Source of the DNA: Membranipora membranacea
Taxonomy: Eukaryota > Bryozoa > Gymnolaemata > Cheilostomatida > Membraniporidae
Assembly (NCBI GenBank): GCA_914767715.1
Contig: OU612067.1
Span: forward strand, 14,949,001 to 15,009,000
Length of the DNA: 60,000 bases
Reading direction: 5' to 3'
Shown: piece after piece, positions 23,362 to 35,100 of the stretch
Numbering within the stretch: position 1 is the first letter of the stretch
Layout: each line of letters starts with the position of its first letter
Made by a program: the position numbers and the translations under genes
Notes under the pieces: model-generated
What the model saw: the letters and a program-made list of their open reading frames with translations, nothing else
Told to the model about the DNA's origin: nothing
Database searches by the model: none

Positions 23362-26300
23362 TTTGGCACTCCAAGTGAGGTCAGGTCAGTGGTTGACCTA
23401 ACTGTTATGAGTTATTCAGTAGCACAAATTAATTTCTTTATTACCTCGAATCCATATGTCTCCAGGGTGTTGATGACCTTTCACACGATAATCATCAACT
23501 CGGCAGCATGAGCTTCTGTAGTCGGATAGTAGGCTACCGGCCACTTAAAACCAGTGTGCCCCAGAAAAATAAACTGAAGAATGTGGGTCGCAAGAGTGTT
23601 CAAGCCACCTAAAAGGATTAAATAGTTTAATAGATATTGGAGCATTACAATTACAATCAATATTTGATCAATTTGTGATTAGAAAAATGCTTGAATTATA
23701 AGAGTCCAACGGTCTTATGAAAATAAAATTAAAATTCGTGGTTGCTCCTCATTGTAAACCATTGAAGCCTATAATGCAATGCTTTGTGAAAAAAGTTTGA
23801 TGACCATGATAAACCCTACACGCTTGTTTTGAGGCAACTGCCATATGTTACAAACACACCATATTTCCTTAGTCTGTGAAGACCTTGCGCTTCACCGTAA
23901 TCTGTCATCCCACAAAGTTTACTGTCTGGGGCGGCTGACTCCAACTGAAGGTCTTCCTACAACAGCCAATATACTGGTAATGTAATGATCAACACAGAAA
24001 GGCCAACGGGAATAAATTGGGCAGAGTATCATCACATATACATGTGATTACTATCAGGACAGCTTCATAATCATCTCACTTGTTTGTAGACTATACATAT
24101 ACAATACAGCGTAAAATGATAATAAATACCTGAATCTGTATTTCATCAAATACAATGAAGCCGCTTCTGCCTCTCTTAGAAAGTCCTCTCCGGTCTGCTC
24201 CGAGGAGCATCCAGTGCAGGTTCTCTGCACACAGTCCTGGACTTTGGTTGACGAAGTTCTTATACCTTGTAAGCTGCCTAGGGCTTGGTAGTTTGAGCAC
24301 CTTTGCGAGGTTGAGGTAAGCTGTCGCTGATCTAGTATATAGATCCATAGCAATCTGGATAACGCTAAAATAAGCAAAAAAGTAGTGTTTGAAGACACAC
24401 CAGGAGAAAGTTTCTGACCAGGTAATATTTGATGCTTCGCTATATTTAGTGTGAGGGATTTTCTGACGATATTCGTTTGTAGTTATTACTTGACTAGCAA
24501 TGGTTCAAGCCTGTACCATATTGAATGTTATACACATAACCATGTTTGTTGCTGTGATAGGCAATTTTGTCATGTTGATTTTTACAGCATTAGACGGAAC
24601 ACAAAACACTGGAATACTATTTGACCATGCAGATGAGACAATTGGTGTCAACAAAGACAATCAGCTTCTGACAAAATCCAAGAGTGATGTATGACTAGAG
24701 AAAACCATACCTTACTTCCCATCTTCTGAACTTGCCAGAGTTTTCGAGCTGCTGTTGGAAAAACTCTATCCACACCTTGTCACTTTTTAAACTTTCTGGT
24801 AACAAACCAGACCATTCTGCTCTAGGGGGAGGAGTGCTGGGCGGGATTTCCTCTTCTTCTTCTTCTTCATCGTCAGGTGTATAGGTAGGATCATGCTCAT
24901 CTGGTGGCTGCTCTAGCTCAAAATCTACTGGAATTGGCTCCCGTCTTTCCTTACTGGGGGGTTTGTTAGTTAGCTCTCCTAGTGCTGGACGACTACACTA
25001 CAAAAAATATGACTTCTCATGGAATACCACTTAGTGCGAGTTGTAAGGTGTAAGACCTAAAAACTGTTATTCCAACCTGTATCAAAACATGGACTTCTTT
25101 CAAAATTCAATGTCCTATGCTGCATGTACAAACCAATAAAACTGAAACTCACATTGCAAAGTAAAATTATTTGCCTCGCAACACTATTTTAGAGATATTT
25201 TATAATTAAAGCCTTTTCACTTACGTAGGAGTTATGATCGACAGCTGATAGTGTCAACTTTTGTGTCAGGCCGGTGTAAAATTTACATCCATTTTTCTGC
25301 ACCCTGACAACTTCTGGAAACACCTGTGGGGAAAAAAATTGAGCAGGCGGTGATTATTGAGAAGCCCTCTTTGCAAGAATCCTGTTTACAGCAGTAGAAT
25401 GAATGACCAATTTATTTATGCTGAACAATGCATATTGCTTTATTCTTCAATGGTAATGCAGCAATAAGGGAAGATGCAGCATTTGAGCCACAAATCTCCT
25501 GCCAAACCTAGATTTCAGGCAAAGTTGGACTTGTCTGCCTTAATTGAACAAAAACCCAGACAAAAAACCAATTGCATCGCCAGAAACCCTGCATTGGTCA
25601 TTGACTGATTTGTTACGATAGCGTGTGATCACACATTTAATGGTTGCAAGCATGGTATGACATCTCATCGTCGGTCGCATCGAGCAGGTTCAAGGGTACG
25701 GGGATAATTTGAATGTTGCAAGTAATTTGCTATCTTGAGCAACGTGTTTCTTTTCTCAATAGAAAGCCTTAGGTGAAGCTTACCTGTGTAACAATCTTTC
25801 CGCAGACCCCGATCGCCACTGCTCTGTCATGTCCCCGGTGCTGACAATACGATTCATACAAGTCGGACGCTTTCAACTCATAGGCAGCCAGTGGCTCCCG
25901 AAACTCAATGTGTTTGTTAAGCCTACAGAAAGGATTTTGCAATCACTAGAGACGCACAGTGACAGTCACAAAAAATCAATCAATATTCCACCATATCTTT
26001 CATCATCCGTCACCATGTAACCCGGTATCATTATAGATAGCATGTATTCTTCTAATATGCATCAACAAATCTCAACAAAAGGCCAAGTTGGAACTGGTGA
26101 GAACTGCATACCACAAAGAAATCTTTTTTTTTGTGATAACGTTATGCTCAACATGCATAGATTTGGATGGTTTGATATGGACAGTGCAAACAACTTCAAA
26201 GGCGCACCCTCCCCAGCGCAGCCTGCATCCACACCCACAATGAAAGAGGTCCACTTAGATCACCGTTTACAGGTGTTAACAGTAAACAGATAAAAAAAAA

Positions 26301-26802
26301 TATATATACCTGTTTATATATTGCCTGGTTGTATAGCTAAGGAGTAATTTCTATATATATGTTATGTACTTGTAGCTGTCAAATTAATTAACCAGCTGAG
26401 AGTTTATTTACTTATTGCCATTTATCAGCCCTTTGTGCAGCTGTGCTTGAGGATTGTAGCACAATTACTAACTAGTTTCTATATCTTACCAGTGTTTGAC
26501 AGATATCTTATCTCTCTGTTGTCTCTTATAAGCCATTTCAATTAAAAATCAAGTACATTTTTTGCAAGAACCGTGACGTTACTTTTAGACAATAGCTAAG
26601 CATTCAAAAAGACCGGGCTGCTAGTATATTAGGATTTCCCAAAGAATGTCTGTATGGTCATGTGACGAACTACTCTACTATGTCTATTAGTGTTTGTCAT
26701 TAAAGTAGCGACTGCCCAATACAGAACTGGATTTTTTCTGTAATGATGACAGCTAAATACTGAGAATAACAGATTTTAGCTTTACCAAGGGACAAAATAT
26801 GC

Positions 26803-26859
26803 ATGGGCCCCTGGGACTTGCATGTCTTTACTTTGCCAATGTCCACTATCAACCACCCA
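26803..26859. repeat. 57-bp dispersed repeat, copy 2
   Basis: Nearly identical to 17090-17146 in the same orientation. Confidence 0.85.
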
Positions 26860-26961
26860 AAAAACACCAAACAGGGTAAGACACAAAAAAAAAATTTTTT
26901 ACAACCTACCTTGAAATCTCTCACACTAACTCAGCCCTCCTTCCTCTTTCATTTGCTTCAG

Positions 26962-27053
26962 GTTTGAAGGTTCTAGCACAAACAGAGCTGACTTTATGGA
27001 CCAGAGAAAAATCTACCTGTACAGTATTCACAAAAACCTTAATGGCAGAAAGG
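26962..27053 (+). CDS. Candidate coding exon
   Basis: An acceptor (cttcag|G) opens a frame reading FEGSSTNRADFMDQRKIYLY.. and ending NLNGRK at a donor (AAG|gtcagc). The exit phase is 0, which would fit the next plus-strand exon at 29112. It could be an upstream exon of the 29-37 kb gene. No homology is recognised, so this rests on splice sites and frame only. Confidence 0.3.
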
Positions 27054-27059
27054 TCAGCA

Positions 27060-29100
27060 CAAGACTGCAGTTAATGCTCACAATCATGTGACAATCCAAC
27101 ATGATTATTGTACAATTTTTTTATTGCACTTAATTGCTTCTTTTTACACTCATATATGATTTCTTATAATAATAATAATAATTCTGATAAAAATGACTTT
27201 TCATGATAGATATCATGAATTGTAAAGCCTCTATTTGCAGGCATGCTAAAATTTCACAAGTTTTATTTAATTGTTATGTGATAAAAGGGAAAGAAATTAT
27301 ATTCAGTCTTTTTAAGCTCCTAGTAAACTATCATTTTTTTAATAATCATAGTTTCCTTCTGATTTCGTACTTTTATACAATAAAAGAAGTTGGTAAACTA
27401 GTCTCAAAATAATTTTATGGAATTCCGACACTCAGCGCTCCCATTGGCTGAATTAGCGAGAAGATAATCCCGATTACGTAATTCCACGTAATAATTAATA
27501 ATTACCATTGTCTTCTTAATTTGAAAAAAGCGCTATTAAATGGTTATTAGACCATTTTTTAAATTCCTGTAACTTCTTTTCTATTTCACTCAAAACGAAA
27601 GTGAAACTACCAAATTGCTGCATATTACCTCCTCTCTATAGCGACCCCTAGTGGTCCCTTCTGCTCATTTCACCTGATCTGGTAAGTTGATTTTTTTCTT
27701 CTTTCAATTTTGTCTTGACTCATAACTTATGACAGACATATGGAACATTCTCAAATTATATCTCAAATTGAAGCTTAATGTCTTGTGAACATATTGGTAT
27801 GCAAAATTACTGTGTGTGATACCAGGTATTATGATTATAATACTTAAACAAAAGTTGTGTCATAGGGAGCACTCAAAATATTTTCCCGGTCATGAGAATT
27901 TTTCAGCCAATGAAATTGCTCAAAAGAAAACCAAATAGCCAATCATATTGCCTGTTGTTTATTACCAACAATAAAACAATAGCACATGTATATCTGTGTT
28001 CTTGTAGTAGGAACTGAAAATGCCAGTTTTGTTTAGACATGATACTTAAAAAAAAAAGATTCCTTGACTGTGACAGTGAGTGACCTCCTGTAGTTAACAA
28101 GTTGATAATCATATGGTACACACTTACAATCACTCACTGTGACTGTCTGTCTGACTAACTCTCAAGTGGTGAATCTAAGTCTTGTAGTAAGTAGTAGCAG
28201 TTTTCTGGTTCACTGTCCAACACAATGTTCATACAACATGCTGGGGTGCCCAACAACACACACAGCGATGCTACTGAGTGTGCAAGCTGCCAGAAACTGA
28301 AACAGGCACTAATCAGCTATTGGCAGTGACACTTTGATCTTAGCCAATAGACCGAGAAGCTACTGTCTAGAAGTGGCAGGACACGGCTCTAGGGCGGCCC
28401 CAGCAGATTTTAACTTACCATTAACATTCATTTTGCACTTCTGATGTAGATGAATGGCTCCTCAGCAATGTCGCTTCCAGATGGAGCGCCTTGTACTGCT
28501 GAGGTTATTAGAGAGGTTATATACATACTAAGGCCCAAGAATCTTAGATCATTCACATTTTTATTTTTACTGATCCTGTAAAACCCACTGGCTTTCAAGC
28601 CTGAAACTAGGAAACAGGAATTTCACAACTGAACTTTATTTTTTAATGTAGTCATCAGCCATTGTGAGACACCCAGATGGTTTTTTTAGCAGTAATACTT
28701 GCTGTAACCACCCCAATCAGACGGGTTGGTCGCCCTGATGATGATGATGTCCACAACCCATCATCCTTTGTTAAGAATCCATCCGCTTCTGTCAAATTTG
28801 GCTCCGGATGCCTTTTATGCTTGGCAGTTGCAGTTGCAACTGGATGTTTTTTTGGCAACCACTGAATGATGTGTGGACATCAGCTTCACTGATGCAACTT
28901 GCAAAATCAAATGAATATCTAACAATTCAAACTGTCTATACGATGGGAATTATGACCAAAAAAAGAACTATAGAAAACTGTATAGGGAGTAGGGACCACT
29001 GCGAGCCTGTTTTTCGGCCATCTCATGTCTTCGGACAGGCCAATATCAGTGTTATGAAATCACAGCTCAATCATTACAAGACTTAATATATAAGTTATTG
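27060..29100. other. AT-rich stretch, no confident gene
   Basis: Overlapping ORFs on both strands at about 28655-28865 are open but unlike any family I know. The rest is AT-rich with short ORFs and nothing recognised. Confidence 0.4.
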
Positions 29101-29111
29101 TTCATTTATAG

Positions 29112-32100
29112 GATTTGGTGGTGAGCTCATCCGATGAGCACACAATGACAATGGATCCGATAACATTGAGGGCCGACCTCAAGTATCAACGAGAGTACAC
29201 CATGATGGGAACTCTAGTTGCCAGACTGACAAAGTTGTGCAGAGATACATTTTGTGTCCTCATGACTCAGGGAGATGAAACTTTAAAAAAAGATGGAAAA
29301 TTTAAATCTGTTGCAAAACAATTGGAGCCTATTTCCAAATTTCTTAGTCCACATTCAAATGAGATAGAAAAAAAGAGAGGTCACGGCAAAATTTGTGATG
29401 TATTGTTGCCATTGGAAGGGATTGATATGGTATTGATATATAAGAAAGTTTGGCGATTCCGAAAAAAGTTTAATAGCTTTTTGGATGATGACCAGATAGC
29501 AATAACCCAAGCACTGGAAGCTAAATTCAATGAGGAAAATCGCAAAAAGTTCATATTCGATGTACTCATTGAGGTACCTGCAAGTTGTCGACAGTGGTGT
29601 CTGGATGAGATGATGCGCTCTGCGGTGCTGACTTTTGGTGACTACCTTAGGGTCATTCGGAGTTGGTTGGACGACAAAGACCACCCATTCACTAATCTGC
29701 TTCAAGCAGACATGGAGGCAATCAATGTAAGCTCCATGACATGGTGTAGTATTGTGATATGAGAATGAGTTGAAATATGTTCGAATGCTCATCTTTTAAG
29801 TTGTTTTGCTGTCATCTAGAAAGTGTTATAAAGCCAATGTCTTTGTTTACAGGACATCCAAGGTGAATCCAATGCAGATAAACTTAAAGAGGCCATCAAG
29901 AAACTACTCGAGATAAGGAATCATGAAATTCATTCGCCTGAAGAACGGAAAGACCAAGAACAAATGACTCCTGTACACTACAAGGTTTTCACAGCCACCA
30001 TAAAGATACTGGCGAGCCAAATGATAAGATACAGATACACGTCCAATACCAAACCCCAGCCAGACAATTATGTGGTTAGTACTAAGTGATTTGTGGTCTC
30101 TTTATCAAGGGGTGTATTTAATTACTCCGCACACATAAAAAAATGCTATACATTACATACAAAACTGATCCTCAGCTATCACTGGAGGATAAGCTAGGAG
30201 ACTTTAAAGTTTCCTGTTTCTAGCATTATGATACGGGATTTTATCAAGCTTTTGCTTACTTTGTCTCAGGATGCGAACCAATTATCCACAGTTGTTTGCA
30301 CTGGAACTTTCCTCGTGAATACACCACATACTTTGATTACAATCATGATCCCACCGAAAAAGAAGTTTGAGGTGGTATTATGGCAATGCCCATGAAGCAG
30401 TTCTCATAGGGGACTTCTGACAACTTATGTGGCAGCTGAGCCCTATTTTTGCACACAATAAACACCTACAGTTTTGCCTATCCATCCTCAATTATTGTCA
30501 AGATAACTAGATGCATACCTGATCTTCTCTTTGGGAGTAGTATGAAAAACAGCAGGTGATGCTATGACATAGAAAACTTGCAACAGCCAGCACAGGTTTT
30601 TTGGCTTTTTCTAGCCATTTATATTCAATCCCATAGACATAGTTTTGTCTATGTCTATGAGATTGCATAAAAATGTTTTGTCTATGTGCAATCCTCAATC
30701 AATCATCAGTGCAAGTTAATAAAGCCTAAGTGCCTGGGCAAAATGTGTAAAATCTGCTTCAATAGAAATATCGTTCGTTAAAATTTGCTCAAATAGAAAT
30801 TTCTATGGTTCAAAGGCTAATATCTAAAAGAACAGTCATACCTGAGCAAATCATTTAAGCCTTAGTGCCTGGGCAAAGCGTTTAAAATCTGCTTTAATAG
30901 TATTATCAATGGTTCAAAGCTATCTGCTTTGATAGAAATTTCCAAGGTTCAAAGGCTAATCACTAAAGGGGGCAGAGATACCCATCGTTAAACTCTGTGC
31001 TCCTAGGAGATATCTTATAAAATAATTGTCATGTAATCTGCTTTACACTTCTCCCATGTGAGTTTACATAACAGCAGCTATTGCTATCATTTCTTAATTA
31101 TTTTCATTCATTCATGCAAACTTGTCACAGATTATACTATTATTCAGTTCTCTTATAGTAGCTGCCCATGTACGGCCTGTCATAAGTTCAGATAGCTGCA
31201 ATTGCAATCTCCTTATTATGTTAATTTTTTATCTAGACCAAATCGCCTGTATAATTTGTTGTGTCGTTGTATTTGTGACGTGTAACACCAATCATAGATA
31301 TTCCTATTCGTTAAAAGCTTGCCACAGTTCTTTTTTTACCAGGCACAGCATATATCATGACATGAGATGAATTATGTCTCAGTAACAATTACCTAATGGG
31401 CTGCAAAAAAAGCTGTGAGTTTAATTCTCAGACATAGTTGTGTTTGTCAGATATTGTCGGATTTTAGAATTTTACACCGCTAATTCCTATTGGGTAGAAG
31501 TAAAAGTCCCGCATACCTCTAGATCAGCTGTGGCAACCTGCGGCCTATTTTCCAGTGTGGCCTAATGAACAATATTTTGCGGGCTGATTGTGGCCTTATG
31601 CCTGAAAAGATATATATTAAACATTAATTTCGATTCCCATCTCGCATTTTGTAATCTTGAGATTCAAGTATGTAGGCACAATATATTTCAAAATAGTGGC
31701 CATTCAGCATTAAGCATGTAGCTTCCAAAGCCGTTTCTAGACATAATCATCTTAAAGTGCCTCGACCGGTATATAAGGGCCAGTCAATGTAAAGCGATCA
31801 GCCAGCCATATCAAATTCAAATGGGGTTAGCAGCATTCAAATTCCTCCTGCTTTTTCGGAATTAAGAGGAGAAGCAGTGAATTATTTTTAATGGGAATCA
31901 GACAAGCTGATGCGGAATTGTGTGATACACATGCCCAATAAATTTTCATTCCAATAATGGCATTGGAAAGTGGTGAAAATATGACTGATGTCATACGAAA
32001 TTGCCCAGTTCCGATGATTTCAAATCATCCGCTTCAAAATATACGAGCTCTTATTGGTCAATTTTGACGTTATGATTTATGGTTTTAGAGGTTGCCTAGA

Positions 32101-35100
32101 TACCGTTGTCAAGATTGAAATTGACCGTTGTAATTAAACCCTATAATCCCAAGTGTGATGAGCCAACACAACAATAGCTATATCATAGCTTCTATTCAAC
32201 TTTATTTATGGGTGTCTGCGAATCACAATTTCTTATATAACACACTTGACCACTTGAGAATGCAACGTGGACTGGCTGTTAGAGGCGGAGACCAAGGCCA
32301 TTCTCCGCCTCTAATTACATTGATCAGCCAATGGTCTTGCCTGTCACTTCACATGATTAATCCCCGTGCACCCCCTTCGATTCCTACCTCTTTAACTGTA
32401 TTGGTGTTAACTCCTTTTTCAAGTGCTTTATTTTCAAAATAACCCAGAACGGTGACCTTTGGAAATTCGAATAAAAATTTTCGTTCATATCATAGTAATT
32501 AATTGTTTTAGCAAATCTGTCACCTTGAACAAGAAATGCAGATAAGTATTAACAAGTTTTCATGTTACAAATGCTCCTGCTTTATTGCTGAAATGTTCCA
32601 GATTGCATCTAATTTTACAGGCATTCGCAAAAAACTTCCCCATTGCGGAGGGGTGCCAGCACCCCTCCTACACCCACCCTGCCCTTTTCCATACACATGC
32701 AAAACTTCACAAGATTTTTTAAATTAGTATTTCTGTTGAGCTGAAGTTCCTTGCAACATACCACAGCTTTTACAAATAAATCTGTTTTAGTTTGTACATA
32801 GTTGTTACTCCGGTTCCGATTCTATACCTGAAATATATGTTGCGCCTAATTGTGTTGAGCCTGTGTAAAATGTGGAATTTTTTTAGAAAAAAGTTGCCCA
32901 CCCATGCTCTAGATCAGCTGTGGGCAACCTGCGACCTTTTTGCCAGTGCGACCTAATGAGTAATCTTTTGCGGCATTATTGCGGCCTTTTGTCTAAAAAA
33001 AATATTACTTATTCATTTGTTTTCCTGGTGTGGATGTCAAAGCATGCATAGCAGGCTTTGTCATAACGCCACTTTTAAAAAAAAGAAGAAAAATGTGGGT
33101 GATGAGACTAATGCATACCCCTCTGTAAGCACAATCCTTAGTTTGAGTTTCATAATATTTGCCTTTCTGCATCATGCATGTAGTTAGGATACATACATGT
33201 TATCATATCAAGGGAATTCCCAAGCCATACTTTACAAAACATCATAACAGTACTAGGAGTAGGAGGTAACTTAGTTGGTTAGAGCGCCGTCCCTTCAGCA
33301 TGCAAATGTTGAAGGTCGTGGGTTCGAATCCCACTGAAGTCTACTGACTGCTGGGGTTTGGTTGGACCCCCAGGTGTGCCCCGACCTGCCTGCAAACTGA
33401 GAGCAAATGGGCGCAGATATTGCAGCCTAGCCCCTTAGGCAACTAGTATTTCGCCGCCCATGCTTCGAGATGTGGCGTGTGATATGTCATCTGATTTTAA
33501 TCAACCTTTTTAATCAACCTAGTGTAGACTACATTTACAAGAGCTTCAATTCGCAAAAGAATAAACCCAAAACAGTGACAACAAAAATATCCTTTCGTAA
33601 CTTTTGGCTGTAGATGTCATCTTACAAGTGCTCAAGAATGTTAGACAGGCATATATGAAAATTTTCCCCTTGCCCTTTGCTCAACCACTTGTAACTAAGA
33701 TTAATTGAAAATTTAACTTAATGTCATGAAACTTCAGAAGATTAGATAAATATTTAATTATTTAGTTTTAGCTTATGCAGTCAGCTTTGTAACAAAAAGT
33801 TGTCATGTTACAAGTGCTCCGGAATTTTATCTGAAATGTTCCTTCATTCGACAAGCCTAATTAAAATTTTCCCCTTGTCCTTTGCTCAAACACATGAAAG
33901 ATTATAATGGTAGCTTAATGTCACAAAACTTCAGAAGATTAGATAAATATTAGTATTTTGTTTGAGCTCATGCCAGTCAATTTTTTTCGCAACATACTAC
34001 AGTTTTTATTGACACATATTCTGATTTAGTTTGTACAAAATATACAGAACCAAAATATACCTCACATTCCAAATTTATGTATGAAATATGTCTTGAGGCC
34101 TTTTGAGCTGAGCCTGCCTAAAATGTGGCCTTTTTCAAAAAAAGGTTGCCCACCTATGCTCTAGATCAATATTGATCCATTTGCCTAAATTCGGAGTTGT
34201 TTTTCCTCCAATGGACAGGGGAGCAACTCTGAATACAGACAAATGAATCGTATATATGTTCACTCTGACCAGTGAACCATGAGTGAACTAAGCTATGATC
34301 TGTCCAACTGAGCCGAATAGTTTTGCTCCTTTTCGGTGGTCTCTGATCTTATCAGTTCTAGTATAGAATATGATGATAAAACGAGAAGACCAGAATTGGT
34401 AGTATTATAATGTGTAAAGTAATAGGCTCACATTGCTGTTCTTACAGAAGAAATTCCTCTTACTATTTTATTTTTTTACATTCCTGTACGCTATAAGTTT
34501 GACTGTCTCTTTCCGCATTATCCTGCTCCAAGTAACCTCACACCTTGCATATACCTTATACCGCACACAAATCAATCCAATTCCAGGTTTTGTCTGGGTA
34601 TTCAAAAGTACATGAACCCACTCAATTCATTACAAGCATAATGCTCCCTATTGACTTTAGCTCTGTATTGATTGATTTGATTGGGTGTAAGGCTGGGCTA
34701 TGTATTTCTATGAATTATTTGAAATTTTACAAATTAAGCATGATGATACATTGATCTTTCTTTGGGGGTTTTGCATCAATATCTTATTCTGGTAATAATA
34801 ATTTGCAACACCTGTTTGTAGGTGACAAAAGAAGTGGAAGAACTTGTGTCTTTCGAGCCGACTGTTGAGGATATCGATGAACTAGTGGAGACCTATCAAA
34901 TGAGACTTGACCAATCATCTAAGTATATATATCATCTGAGCTCAGTTGTCATTAATTTTGTTGTTTGTTAGTTTATTTGGTTGGGTGAATTTATCATCCT
35001 TCACTTACGGCTTCTTACTGCATTTCATCAGCAGTCCGAACCAGTGTAATCAGCTTGGGAGAACAAAAGAATCAAGGTCAATCTGACAAGTTTCTATGAA

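Larger units (their letters stand above)
21344..25922 (-). pseudogene. P-element/THAP9-like transposase pseudogene with winged-helix N-terminus
   Basis: Ten minus-strand exons with GT/AG borders: 25922-25784, 25323-25225, 24997-24711, 24364-24130, 23956-23860, 23608-23445, 23212-23072, 22755-22505, 22217-22027 and 21695-21344. The N-terminus (DLYESYC..VTQVFPEVVRVQKNG..FYTGL) resembles an RFX/D5-type winged helix rather than a THAP finger. An acidic linker (EEEEEEEIPPSTPPP) follows. The catalytic part has the family blocks: LKLPSPRQLTRYKNF, VFDEIQIQ (first acid), GFKWPVAYYPT, CDGMLMDGGSNNRKF (second acid), MDPCHGIKKIRNSF, KLTDDHIS, MRNHLAFEVM, and LNSDVIENMFSSQRSRC..NTNPT (final acid). It would act on DNA in the nucleus. 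The reading frame is broken by TGA at 23483-23481, TAG at 22635-22633 and a one-base shift near 22560-22575. Terminal inverted repeats were not found, and exons before 25922 may be missing. Confidence 0.82.

Noticed and set aside
33261-33340. A functional tRNA gene
   Set aside because: The A and B boxes are good, but the acceptor arm does not pair, and the sequence continues into a body shared with another copy, so it is a SINE head.
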